Positions 34,753 to 44,729 of a stretch of DNA of 64,000 nucleotides are shown here, in pieces. Origin of the DNA: Hyaloscypha bicolor E (taxonomy: Eukaryota; Ascomycota; Leotiomycetes; Helotiales; Hyaloscyphaceae); NCBI RefSeq assembly GCF_002865645.1, contig NW_020194519.1:1361542-1425541 (forward strand). Direction: 5' to 3'. The notes beneath the pieces were generated by a model. It worked only from the letters and a program-made list of their open reading frames with translations, made no database searches and was not told the origin of the DNA. The position numbers and the translations under genes are program-made. Positions within the stretch are counted from its first letter, which is position 1. Each line of letters begins with the position of its first letter.

Positions 34753-36393
34753 ATGCTACCCTCAGATAAATGCGACGACGCTGCGTGTTTCCCACCAGGG
34801 CATCGCCACTCACTGGCATCTGAGTCCTTCACAGCCCTGGCTTTCTCCTCCATACCGTTCATCGTAACGTTCCTATCCGTCAGTCTTGTCGTCTTACACA
34901 AGCTGTTTCCTGTCGTATCGAGTCTGCAGCAATCGAAAGACGATGAAGACCATTACCTTCCCAGCGATGCCCCTCCCAGTCTTAGGCAGAAGCATGCCGA
35001 GCAGGGTGCGAAATCAGGGAGACGGAGAGTTGTGGCGGTCACCTTTTCTGCTACAATAGCTCTAGCGGCAGTACTAGCAGAGTTAATTCTCTGCGAGATA
35101 TCGAATACATTGAACCCAGCGGCCAGGACGCTTGCTTTGAAAGCCACTGTCCCGACTTTACTCTTCTCACTGGTTGTCCTTATACCATTTCTCGAATTAC
35201 AGTCTATTGTCTCTAGCTCAGGGTGGTCATTTCGGAGAACAGAACAAGGAAGACTACCGAAAACAGCGTGGTTGTTACAGACATGCGGCTTTACGATCTG
35301 GTTGATGGGATTTTGGTGGCTAGGAAAAGGGATTCCTGGGACATACATACACAGGATGGCTTCTCAGCCTGGTAAAGGGCTCAGTGAAGCATGTCTGGAA
35401 CGAGTTGGAATAATTGGGATCTCTCTGATGGCTCTACTCTCCGGATTCGCTGCTGTTTCAGCTCCCTGGCAGACCTTTGGGGCAAAGCCTCGACCGGTCA
35501 GCGAAGCAGACGTTGTTCGGAAACAAGCAGGCCTTGATGCCACGAACGATATGCTTGCTGCAAAACGCAGCCGTCTCCGCGCTCTCCAGCGTAAAGTAAA
35601 GGAAGCCCCCTCGGAAGGCTTCATGACCAAAGTAATCGACACAATCCGCGGCAGCGCAGATACCCAAGAGCTGCGCTCCCTCGAACTCGAAATCTCCGGC
35701 CTAAACTCCATGGCCATCAACCTCTCGACCTCTCTATCTCTCCTGCAGAATCGCCTTGCATCAAGCCAACGCGCCTCCTCGCCCGTAGGGAAACTAATTC
35801 TCACACCCTCTTCCTACGCCTTCTCCCTCTACTGCGTCTACCGCGTCCTTTCCACCACGCTCACCACCGCCCGCCGCGCAGCCTCTCAATCTGCAGATCC
35901 AAGTCTCACATCCTCGAACACAGACCCTATAAACCGAATCCTGTCTTTGCTTGCAAAACATGTGGATCCAACTATGGACCAACTGGCGTGGAGTCGACAG
36001 ATCTCATTCCTGTTGTCGGGAATTATATTGTTGGCATCCTTCAACAGCGTCCTCCAGACGTTTCACATGCTAACCAAACTCCTCCCCTCGCTGCTCTACC
36101 AAGCACAAGCCAACCTCGCTCTCCTCATCGCGCAAATATCCGCTACATACGTTATCTCCTCCGCCCTTTTACTTCGCAGCAATTTGCCGAGCGAAATGAA
36201 GAGTGTAGTTAGTGAAGCGCTCGGAAGCCCCCTGGAACCAGGGTTCGTGGAACGTTGGTTCGATGGCTGGTTCTTGCTTGCTAGTCTGGGAACGGCGGTC
36301 GGCATTTGGATTGGGAGGAACTTGGTGGGGAATGGGGATTGGGATGATTGGGATTTCGAGGGGGATGTGGAGATGGGGCAGAAGAGGTCTTAA
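34753..36393 (+). CDS. Golgi pH regulator / GPR89-type membrane protein
   Basis: An intronless gene of 546 residues. It has about eight to nine hydrophobic helices, arranged as an N-terminal group (FIVTFLSVSLVVLHKLFPVV, VVAVTFSATIALAAVLAELIL, ATVPTLLFSLVVLIPFLEL, WLLQTCGFTIWLMGFWWLG, VGIIGISLMALLSGFAAVSAPW), a central cytosolic loop with predicted coiled coil (about 262-340) and a C-terminal group. GFAAVSAPWQTF is characteristic of the GPHR/GPR89 family (GPHR_N plus the abscisic-acid GPCR-like domain). Animal GPHR is an anion channel needed for Golgi acidification; plant relatives bind abscisic acid. The tail ends in acidic DWDDWDFEGDVEMG. Family length is about 450-550, so this is complete. 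Confidence 0.9.
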   Translation: MLPSDKCDDAACFPPGHRHSLASESFTALAFSSIPFIVTFLSVSLVVLHKLFPVVSSLQQSKDDEDHYLPSDAPPSLRQKHAEQGAKSGRRRVVAVTFSATIALAAVLAELILCEISNTLNPAARTLALKATVPTLLFSLVVLIPFLELQSIVSSSGWSFRRTEQGRLPKTAWLLQTCGFTIWLMGFWWLGKGIPGTYIHRMASQPGKGLSEACLERVGIIGISLMALLSGFAAVSAPWQTFGAKPRPVSEADVVRKQAGLDATNDMLAAKRSRLRALQRKVKEAPSEGFMTKVIDTIRGSADTQELRSLELEISGLNSMAINLSTSLSLLQNRLASSQRASSPVGKLILTPSSYAFSLYCVYRVLSTTLTTARRAASQSADPSLTSSNTDPINRILSLLAKHVDPTMDQLAWSRQISFLLSGIILLASFNSVLQTFHMLTKLLPSLLYQAQANLALLIAQISATYVISSALLLRSNLPSEMKSVVSEALGSPLEPGFVERWFDGWFLLASLGTAVGIWIGRNLVGNGDWDDWDFEGDVEMGQKRS

Positions 36394-37199
36394 AATTCTC
36401 GCAAGACTTGAAGACCTTGATGCGCTCATTTGCTAAGCCTTTGCGATGGCAGGCAGGATGGAGTTCATAGGAACGGGGTCATACAAATTCGAATGGGGGT
36501 ACGGTGCATAGGAGGCGTTTGGATTGTTCTTTCGGTGACGTCGACTCGGTGGGGAAAACATGTGTTGGATAGACAGCTGGCATGATTAAGTCTGTACTCA
36601 AAACTACTTCTTGCTCTTTCGCAGACTCGCAAAGTTGCGAGGTCATTTGCTCATACGCTCTTGTCATATGTAGTCAGAGTTTTAACTCATTGTTCCAACA
36701 ATGAAGTACATTCAAAGCACCACAAGCTCCCCTTGTTGTCCAAGATATTTGTTTCCGCTTCGCATCTACTTCTTGGCTCGGAACCAATCCGCTGACGAAA
36801 GCGAAACCAAATGCCAATGGTGGGGGTCAAATATGAAATCCAGCAAGTGCTGCGGGGCAACGAGCAGACCGAGTTGTGCCCGATACCATACTTAAGAGCC
36901 AAGGCGATGATCGTGGTAACGACGCAGAAGATGCAAGGATCCTTCAAGCCACATTCCCCTCGTCAATCAAGCCCATTTATCCAGTTGTGCGTTGTCCATT
37001 TGCCAGCCTTGTCATAATCGCTCATATAGAGGAACATGATTGGGCACCCAATTCTGCACAGGCAAAGGCTGTAGCGCAGCTGTGGGCGGTGCAGTCCTTC
37101 TCTCTTCGGGTTTGATTCAATTGAATTCCTGGGGTCCCCAAGTCTGGGGAAGACCCGCCCCCACTGATAACGATTCAAGGACTCAACAAAGGAATTCAT
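36394..37199. other. intergenic region, possibly including the eroded 5' part of a pseudogene
   Basis: Frames overlap without a continuous reading. The right part may be the unrecognisable front of the lectin-like pseudogene that becomes readable from about 37200. Confidence 0.35.
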
Positions 37200-37690
37200 T
37201 CGCTGTCCCAAGAGCAGTTCCGGAGTGGCGGAGGCAAGATCTACATTCGCACGAAACCAGTGGCGAATTGGCTTAATGTGCAATGTTTGGAAGGAGCAAA
37301 CCCGAGATTGGATACTCCACTCACGGTGCTCGACTGGCTGGAAGGCCCTTCCATATACTTCACCACCACCGACAACCTTCTGTCAGGAATAGACCACATG
37401 CCCGTCAACGATACATGGAAATACTCGACCCTCCGTGACCAAAAGATACCCACGCACCCACAGTCTCAACTCGCGTCCGTAACCTGGTTCAACGGGACGT
37501 TGTCCTGGTTTTATTATTAAGATGTCAATAGCCAGCTGAGGGAGTTTGGGCTCGATGAATATCGAGATGTGGTGTGGAGGATGGAAGTCTCGGACCTCTT
37601 GGACAGGCGCTTTCTGGGACGGAAATAGGCGCGAGTAGGTGCTGCAGGGAGATGGAAGTCACTTGACCAGGATCGCGGCTTTTGACTCCG
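37200..37690 (+). pseudogene. second decayed fucose-lectin-like gene fragment
   Basis: The plus strand reads KIYIRTKPVANWLNVQ, then SIYFTTTDNLLSGIDHMPV and SVTWFNGTLSWFYY. A TAA stop at 37518-37520 interrupts the blade, and DVNSQLREFGLDEYRDVVW follows in the same frame. Restoring CAA would give the YYQD.N..LRE blade typical of fucose-specific-lectin-like proteins. A frame change near 37585 leads on to GQALSGTEIGASR, a further blade motif. No intact start is visible. The decay resembles that of the pseudogene at 1945-3371 and the two belong to the same family by motif. Only about 160 codons are readable. Confidence 0.5.
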
Positions 37691-38629
37691 AAGAACTGTC
37701 GTAGATTTACTGTGAAGATGAGTCATATTCTTGAGATTTCAGCAGCGGATGTGGCGGCGAAGAATTAGTCGACTTTTGATGTCACTTCTGCTTAATTTTA
37801 GGCCATTGCGATGGTGTTGCGGAGTTTCTTTCTTGTGATTAATGACTTCCATTCAGAGTTTATACCAAGGTAATGCTCATGGCGGGACGAGAAACGTTAG
37901 GGTTCCGACGTAAGTAATGGCCATGGCTTTTTATTTCGTCTCATGTTGGTGGCAAGAGCGATCACTGCGCGCGAGGTTGCTGAAACGCTCAAAAACTACT
38001 GGGCTGATGATATTTGGAGGAAAGAGGAGCAGCGGTTTAACGGTGACGCAAGTGGATTTCCATCCTATGGCAAGCCGAATGTGTTTCTGGGCGTTGAGAG
38101 CACGGATGACATCGAGAAGTCCCGCTGGCACGAGCGAGAGTCGAAGGACGTTAAAGAGGATGCAAGCTCGATCCAAGATCGGCCCAATTGCTGGATGAGG
38201 TTTTTCTTGCGACCAGATAAGAAACATCGGTATATTGGCTCGCAACGTTCCACGATCTTTGGGCCTGGCGCTGGCAAGACTACGAGACGGCATTGGCACT
38301 TTGATGAGCATAGAGTGGCGGACGTGGAGGAAGAATTGAGTGGCCAGGAAAGTCTGTGAGTAGAGACAGGGCGATCACTGTCAAGCAATACTTTTTCCCC
38401 TGTGCGCAATATTCATCTCGAAGTTGTAAGGAGTCAAATGAAAACACTCAAGCAATAACAACAGTATCTCAAGGCAATATTATATTCAATCATATTCACC
38501 TCAAGTCAAGTCAATCGAGGAACATCAAACGAAAGTGAGAAAGATCTTTTATTTCATCCATGGTATCGTCACGAACAGTCCGCCCCCCCAAGCACAAACA
38601 ACTCCTCGTCCTCATCCTCCTCCTCCCAT
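37691..38629. other. intergenic region
   Basis: A plus-strand frame of 138 codons without a good ATG (37943-38359) has no recognisable motif and may be chance. Nothing else is supported. Confidence 0.35.
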
Positions 38630-38961
38630 TCATCCGGTCTCCTCCCCAGAACCTCTCTCCACTCCCTCTCCAATTTCGTCAGTTTTCTGAATCTCCCCCT
38701 CCCATCCCTCACCTGAACTCTCCAGCCGTGGTTGGCTGCGGCGGATGATCGCCGTGGTAGGCGTGGGTGTTTCCGGCACTGCGAGAGAGAGAGGCAGTGC
38801 GAGGCGCCGTTGGGGAGTGGGTGGTGCTCGTCTAGAAGGCGGATAGTTGCTCTGGTTGTTGTTAGCTAGTGTTTGAAGGATTTTCCGATGACAAGGGAGG
38901 AGACTGACCTTGTTCTCTTCCTCGCAAGAAGAGTCCGAGTCTTCGTTCGTGTTCGTGCCAT
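38630..38961 (-). CDS. tentative small basic protein gene, two exons
   Basis: Exons 38961-38909 and 38831-38630 give 84 residues. The intron has a GTCAGT donor, a CTAAC branch site and CTTCTAG acceptor, and the phase matches. Exon 1 is very basic (MARTRTKTRTLLARKRT) and exon 2 is Pro/Arg-rich then acidic. A TATATAATGC element lies upstream on the same strand (about 39112-39121), 150 bp from the ATG, which supports real transcription. An alternative reading of exon 2 in another frame gives a charged tail (RGRFRKLTKLEREW and an acidic run ending LFVLGGADCS at 38569), so the true splice choice is uncertain. I recognise no family. Confidence 0.38.
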
Positions 38962-40840
38962 GTTGGCAGTTGTTTGGATGAAAGGTTGTTGCTTGGTAGT
39001 GGTGGGAATCGAACCCGAGAGAAGTGTGTGATGTGTGAAGGCTTTGGAAGACGTCGAGCCGTATGTTGCTGAGGAAGGAAGGAAAGAGGGAGAAGGCTGG
39101 GTGGAAGAAAGCATTATATAGAAATTTGTGGTGTTGTATATTGTGATGAAAAACAATAAAGTTGTTCTCAATTGTGGTTGTTCTCGAAATTGAAGGCATT
39201 CTTGGGTCAATAGGGGCGTCTGAGGACAATAGGGGTGTAAGCGAGGGGATGAAAGCGACAAACATGTTTGACAACTATGCAAACCGTTGAAGACTCGTGC
39301 TTTTGTCTGGGACTAATCCTTCGATCGAGGTGTTATCAGTTTTTGGATGAGAGCTGTTGCGGGATTTTGATAGGGAATGATGCACTTCCACCGGACCGCC
39401 AATCTTTCGTCTGATGTGCTGGATCGATTCCTTGTCTGTGTATGGCAAGTTATTGTCTTCTGGGGTTATAGCAAACTGCAGGATAGTGGCGACTTGCAGC
39501 TACTCACATGAAAAGAGTGTGTGTTATACTGAGGCTCTGTAGCAAAACGAGTCACGGGGCAACAACTGGATGGAAAAGGGGCATGGAGTCACGTGCCGGG
39601 TGATAAATTCATCCCGTCTCCTAAGAGACACCAATGTTCCGAGTGCAGAAATCTTAGCATCTTGGTATACTCTACTTGGCAGTGAAAAAAGACGTAGGTT
39701 CTCTCGAGCTGCTGCCATATCTGTTTGAACCTAACGTTTAAAGCCGAGATGGTGCCTTAGTCCTTCGGCCAGCATACACAGTGATGCCGGCATGATCACT
39801 TGGACGAGCATCTGAATCATTTCTCTACAAACCAATCATCCGTAAACTCCCATCGAGATTTGTCTGGACTCTGATCAAGCCAAATCGGGAAGTTACCCCT
39901 TTAACTCTACGCACGTGATACTCGGATGTCGCTTCCCAAAACACCGACATTACAGAGTATCCGCGGCCATTTCTGTTCCTCCTTCCTCCGCTGCGTCTCC
40001 ACATGTGCAGGTACAAAATCGAATTCACGAACTCTCCCGATTTCGCTCCAGGGTCACAAGCACAATACTCGCCCGACTGCAGAGCCTCGGGGCCGAACAA
40101 CCCCTTTTCCCTCCGTTCACAAATCAGCACGCTCGGAGGAAAAATTACCGCAGTCATCAGCCAGACGGAGCGGCATCTTCGAACGAAGCAGCTGATTAGC
40201 AGGTTTAAGTTTGCATCGTCCCCTTTATGAACCATCTCGACCACCTCGGCGCCTCCTTTCTCCAGGTAGGCAAGAAGTCGGAAGGAGTGATGCTTTTGAG
40301 GCGTCGTTAGCTCCGGCAACGATAAGCCTGCCAAGATGCAATTCACCGCAACCGGCGGAGTTAAACAAGATACCAACAGGCTTTATTCCTCAACTTTGGC
40401 AGCATCTGATACACCAGGAGAAAGTTTGTCCCGCCGCCGTGGCTCATTGGTCAACCTCTCTTCCATGGCTCTCCCAGACGTCTGCTGGTGAGTACAGTAG
40501 TAGCGACGTACAAATCTACCTTCTTTAGCATGCTACACGAGGACGCCCCTCATTACTTGTGTCCGAACGGTAAGGCCGTCAGCAACGGAGAGTTTTCATG
40601 CAGATGTGGCTGGAACAGCACCCTTGAGTCTCGGAGTCTAACAGTTTTCCAAAGTCCGGGACTGCATCCAGGACTGCACCTAGTTAGTCATTGCAGGGCG
40701 CTAGAAAGGTCTCAGAACCCTAACTAATCTGCCAAGATTTCCCTTGCACAGGCTGATATCATTTCGTCAGCCTTATATGTTCCATTGCCAGCCTCGTTCA
40801 CGACATCCGGTCTTCACTTGCTTCTGATCTACTACAGACT
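38962..40840. other. intergenic region of about 1.9 kb
   Basis: Opposing frames of 80-180 codons overlap at 39.8-40.4 kb, and a 51-codon frame starts at about 40335. None has a family signature. The right end carries the promoter of the SDR-like gene at 40841. Confidence 0.35.
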
Positions 40841-41857
40841 ATGGCGTTCCAAAGTTTCATGCCCTTCAATTTCGTTCTCGATCAGCCTGATTTACCTCCT
40901 CCGATACCCAATCCCCAAGTTTTGTGGGAGAACAAGGCTACACTCACTCGACGCCGGGATACATACCCCTTCATCGACCCCTACCGCTTCAAGAACAATT
41001 TAAGGGAGAAGGTTGCCGTAGTGACACTTGCCCACCGCGGCATTGGCAAAGCCACAGCAATTGCATTCGCCCAAGCTGGTGCCTCAGTTTGCTGTATTGG
41101 TCCCACTGCCCAATCCCTCGAGCCGGTTCTACGGGAAATCAAAGAGAAATTCAACACGCCAACCCTCGCCTTAACCGCCAACCTCGTGGAACCTAATGCG
41201 CCCAGTCACGTTGTCATATTGGTCGAGAAGTATCTCGGCCCTATCGACTTCCTCATCAACATCTCAGGGGCTGCCTACTTCCGCTCCTTTACCCGCGAAC
41301 AAAGCATAATGCAAGACTTCTGGCCCTCCATCGAGCAAAGCTTGCGTGCCCCCATCGCCCTTACGCATGCCGTACTGCCGTCAATGATCGCCCGGAAAAC
41401 AGGAACCATCATCTCTACCACCTCTTTACCTGCCATTCTGCCCTTCCCATTCGCATCGTGCCAAGGTGTCGCTCAAACCGCGCTCCTAAAATTCCACCAG
41501 CATCTCGATCTAGAAACCCGCTCGAAAGGCATTTTCTCCTACGCGGTAAATCCCGGCCCGATACCGAGCTATATCCACGATCCGGATAAGAAGTTCAGCG
41601 AGGATCCGCATGGCGGTTCGATAGAACCGGGCTGGCAGATGCAGCTGGCGAACAAGGCGAGTGAGATGGAGTGGGCGAGTGTCGGATTGGCAAGTGGGAC
41701 ATTCATTGCTCTGTGCGCCGAACCGAGGGCGAGGTGCCTGAGTGGGCTGTATGTTAATGCTGAGCGTGATTTGGGGGAGGTTATTGGGGAGATGGAGCAT
41801 GATCGGTCGAGGGTGGAGAGGGAGAGGATGTATGTGTTGAAGGTTGACGAATTCTGA
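40841..41857 (+). CDS. SDR-fold protein lacking the catalytic residues
   Basis: A single exon of 338 residues. It follows the SDR layout: a nucleotide-binding start VAVVTLAHRGIGKATAIAFAQAGA (residues 58-81), FLINISGAAY in place of the NAG strand, ISTTSLPAI for the serine strand and YAVNPGPI for the PG motif. Two key sites are altered. The TGxxxGIG loop reads TLAHRGIG (the first Gly is Leu63), and the YxxxK helix reads ASCQGVAQ, with Cys207 and Ala211 at the Tyr and Lys positions. It should therefore not catalyse a normal SDR reaction. The frame is long, intact and lacks RIP-type stops, so it is probably expressed as a pseudoenzyme or an enzyme of altered chemistry. An extra N-terminus of about 55 residues precedes the fold. 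Confidence 0.82.
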   Translation: MAFQSFMPFNFVLDQPDLPPPIPNPQVLWENKATLTRRRDTYPFIDPYRFKNNLREKVAVVTLAHRGIGKATAIAFAQAGASVCCIGPTAQSLEPVLREIKEKFNTPTLALTANLVEPNAPSHVVILVEKYLGPIDFLINISGAAYFRSFTREQSIMQDFWPSIEQSLRAPIALTHAVLPSMIARKTGTIISTTSLPAILPFPFASCQGVAQTALLKFHQHLDLETRSKGIFSYAVNPGPIPSYIHDPDKKFSEDPHGGSIEPGWQMQLANKASEMEWASVGLASGTFIALCAEPRARCLSGLYVNAERDLGEVIGEMEHDRSRVERERMYVLKVDEF

Positions 41858-42867
41858 ATTCCGAGGTACGAGGGTTAGCGAGAATAGGAGGATCTGGGTG
41901 CTTTAGGCGTTCATGTTGGCGCTGTAGTTAGGGATCGAGGGGCAAATGAAGAGTATGTACTTCCAGAGAATACCCAAGGCCGAGGAAGAGAGGAGATTGA
42001 GGTATACTAGACCGCAGCGGTAATCTCCATTCAAGAAGAGGGGATGTTTGTTCAAGAATTCTCGAAAACTTTCTGTTGAGATTTTATTACACTCTACGAG
42101 TAGCCCTGAAATCTGACAGTCTTAGCACTCAAACCTATTACGAAGATGCCGCTGCATGTTGCTATATTGTGGGCGCGTCTTTCCTATCAAACCCCGCTAA
42201 AAGACGAATCAAAAAAGAGTTGGAAGTGGCCCAAACGAAGGGAGGAACACTATTGAACTGGGATCGATTTATCGGTGGAAAATCGATATATTGGAGATTG
42301 ACAATCTGTAGAATGACTAGTTTTGACTAGATACAGGAGAGTGATACCATAAAAAACAGAGGGAATGGGTTCCCTAGCTATATTCCTGATTTCCACCCCA
42401 CCATGTGATTTACCCCGCACTTACTTGGTGGTGGGAACGATTTACCAATCTGATTCCTGAACGCACGTTTAAGGAACGTAATCGAATGGCGATACTAATA
42501 AACGATTGGTGTGTTCGTACGTAAGTAATACCCAATAATCGGACGAACTGAATTAGTGGTTGAACCTGGAGTGGAAGGAAAGGATGCTAGCCAAGCTAGC
42601 TAGTTCAATAAACACCCAGCAGACACCAGCTTTGACAGCTGAACTTCGTCGGCTTATAAAGCTTTAGACGAACTCGGGGTCACTTTTGAACCCTGAGAGG
42701 CCAGCTCATTGTCTCTTTGGACGGATTTCGTCATCTCTAGTTGTTATAAAGCGAGGCTCTTAGGCACGATTTACAGCGCATGAGTCGATGCGGAAGAGTG
42801 CATTGGGACGAACCTTGCTGATTAATTCTGCCGACCCCTTTAGTTACAAGAGGATTGGAATATATAA
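41858..42867. other. intergenic region
   Basis: About 1 kb without a supported gene between the SDR-fold gene and the left copy of the dispersed repeat. Confidence 0.4.
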
Positions 42868-43087
42868 ACAATTCTTTGTCGATGAGTTTGAGAAATTGAT
42901 TCGTTAGGATGCTCTCGCGTTTACAATGCAATCACAGAAGACACGTCCTGTCCGGCGATTCGGTTCTCAAAAGTATAAGAACGAAGGTCCTCAAATGAAT
43001 GATTTACCAATGAGCACTTTATAATAAATTAAGAAGGAACAGCTGTTGATATTGAGCACGAGTATATAAACAGGATAGCCACAGTAT
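42868..43087. repeat. dispersed direct repeat, left copy
   Basis: This 220-bp segment aligns over its whole length with 48743-48973. Shared stretches include gatgctctcgcgtttacaa, taagaaggaacagctgttg and ttgagcacgagtatataaac. It is non-coding in both places. The left copy lacks an 11-bp stretch present in the right copy. Confidence 0.8.
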
Positions 43088-43128
43088 GTCCCGTTGCCCA
43101 TGTCCCATTGCCCATGTCCCGTTGCCTA
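43086..43128. repeat. 14-bp minisatellite, three copies
   Basis: GTCCCGTTGCCCAT is repeated three times (one copy with a single change) immediately after the left dispersed repeat and before the end of the secreted-protein gene. Confidence 0.75.
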
Positions 43129-43168
43129 CAGCCATAGCTGTACCAACAAAAACATAATAGACAGGGCA

Positions 43169-43912
43169 TTAAGAAGGCGCCATGAACTCCATAGACATAT
43201 AACCAAAATCGTCCGGACCATTACTAATATCAATTCCCCCAGCTCGAGCCCCCGTGCTCGTCTGACCCTTGGCCTTCCCAGCGTTATACCAGTTAATATC
43301 TCTTGTACAGCCCTGCCCACCCTTTGTTGCAAGCGCTGTAATTGCTTCCGTGCAGGTTTTGAGTAGAGCCGCGTTCGCTACGGTAGCTCCCTTAAGAGCC
43401 GCTCGGCCTTGTGGGGTGACTGCAAACAGGATCGATAAGGCTACGCCTTTATGTCCGTGAAGTTCGTTAGCCGTCTTCGTTACGGCATTATTGAAGTTCT
43501 GATCAATCTTTCCTAGGCCGAATTTGATAAGGTCGCTCTTCATCGCATCACACCAATTAGCGGCCCCAGCGCGGATATCAGTAACAACTAGGAAGTTTTT
43601 CGGCAGAGGCGCATCTGGGCCCCCGTCACATTCTGCGCCAGGGGCGAGAACAAGGCCGGGAATGTCTCGGGAGCCCAGGTTATCAGCTTCGAGATCCGTA
43701 ACGCCACGCTTCTTATGGTAGTTTCTACAGCCAAGGACGATGTTGGGGTCGGTGACGCCTGCTGGATAGTTTGGATAGGTTTTCTTTATGCAGATAACGA
43801 ATGCCGAGTCCGCCCAGTTAGCACTTATCTCTCCTGGGGTTGGAAGAGCAGAAACTATGGTGCTTTGGAAGCATGCCGTAGCAAGGAGCATCAAATGCAT
43901 ATAGGCAACCAT
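43169..43912 (-). CDS. secreted cysteine-containing protein, effector-like
   Basis: An intronless gene of 247 residues, ATG at 43912. The first about 23 residues form a signal peptide (MHLMLLATACFQSTIVSALP). The mature chain has six cysteines (in VICIK, LGCRN, AECDG, NWCDA, KTCTE and QGCTR), an even number suited to disulfides, and no membrane segment or GPI-type tail. There is an Ala/Gly-rich middle (AVTPQGRAALKGATVANAALL) and a Gly-rich end. I recognise no family. It is transcribed away from a second secreted-protein gene at 44730, with 817 bp between starts, inside a repeat-bounded, AT-rich island. Effector-like is a description of size, signal and context, not a demonstrated role. Confidence 0.7.
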   Translation of the reverse strand: MVAYMHLMLLATACFQSTIVSALPTPGEISANWADSAFVICIKKTYPNYPAGVTDPNIVLGCRNYHKKRGVTDLEADNLGSRDIPGLVLAPGAECDGGPDAPLPKNFLVVTDIRAGAANWCDAMKSDLIKFGLGKIDQNFNNAVTKTANELHGHKGVALSILFAVTPQGRAALKGATVANAALLKTCTEAITALATKGGQGCTRDINWYNAGKAKGQTSTGARAGGIDISNGPDDFGYMSMEFMAPS

Positions 43913-44216
43913 TTTATCGAGCTGGTGTAGATAGGCTAAAGGGTGAATAATATACCTATAAATATTAGAAAATAAATTAATAAGAGGGGGCTTGGGAAAT
44001 TATAGGCGAACCGTATGTATTTAGGGGAATTTCAGGGAAATACAAGGGGAGGAGGTGGAGCGTGTGATTCTGTTTAAGAGGTATTGATATAATTGAAGGA
44101 GAGAGACAATTGAGAAACGGACAGTAGAGCAGGTTAATATACCCTTTACTTATATCTCGGATTATTAAGGAACTTCCTTGAGTTATATTATTTTTAGAAC
44201 AAAGCGAGTTCCTAGC

Positions 44217-44535
44217 AGTATACGAGTGGTTGCTGTGCCGTAAAGGATTAATGTGTTGGTATTATGGCTAGTGTTGGTGTTTGACCTTGGATTCTAGTGA
44301 CTGTATACACACTTAGCACTTGACCTTGCATCCTAGTAATCGTGTACGCACTTAGCGCTCGACCTGGAATCCTGTGAGTAAAGCTTTCTTTGCCTGTAGC
44401 AGTGTTCGAGTGTTTCTGTGCCGTAGAGGATTAATGTGTTGGTATTATGGCCAGTGTTGGTGTTTGACCTTGAATCCTGTGAGTAAAGTTTTCTTTGCTT
44501 GTGGCAGTGTTCGAGTGCCGTGGAATAGGCGCTCG
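44217..44535. repeat. complex tandem repeats between two divergent secreted-protein genes
   Basis: A block beginning gccgta(a/g)aggattaatgtg followed by ttggtattatgg occurs at about 44236 and 44419 (183 bp apart). A second block, gaatcctgtgagtaaag followed by tttctttgc, occurs at about 44368 and 44472 (104 bp apart). A third, ctagtrayygtrtacrcacttagc, occurs twice about 40 bp apart. The array lies in the shared upstream region of the two genes. Confidence 0.7.
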
Positions 44536-44596
44536 AAGCAGTGCACATGCGATTATATGCTAAGAATGGATTAATATTAGTATTAAGGCTAGACAT

Positions 44597-44604
44597 TATA
44601 TAAG
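44597..44604 (+). promoter_or_regulatory. TATA element of the rightward secreted-protein gene
   Basis: TATATAAG lies 126 bp before the ATG at 44730, a plausible core promoter for that gene. Confidence 0.5.
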
Positions 44605-44729
44605 ATAGATCTACCCTCCCATAGAATCTAAGACCAAATTCAAATATTCACTTAAGTATCTTTACTAAGATCATAACCAGATTCTTCTTTACTCCTTCCT
44701 CGATTACACCTTCAAATTATCCAATTACT

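Noticed and set aside
38996..39030. GGTTCGATTCCCACC-like tRNA B box on the minus strand
   Set aside because: No matching A box, acceptor stem or anticodon arm can be folded in the preceding 80 bases.
39825..40376. 183-codon minus-strand frame
   Set aside because: Overlapped by equally long plus-strand frames and shows no domain or signal peptide.
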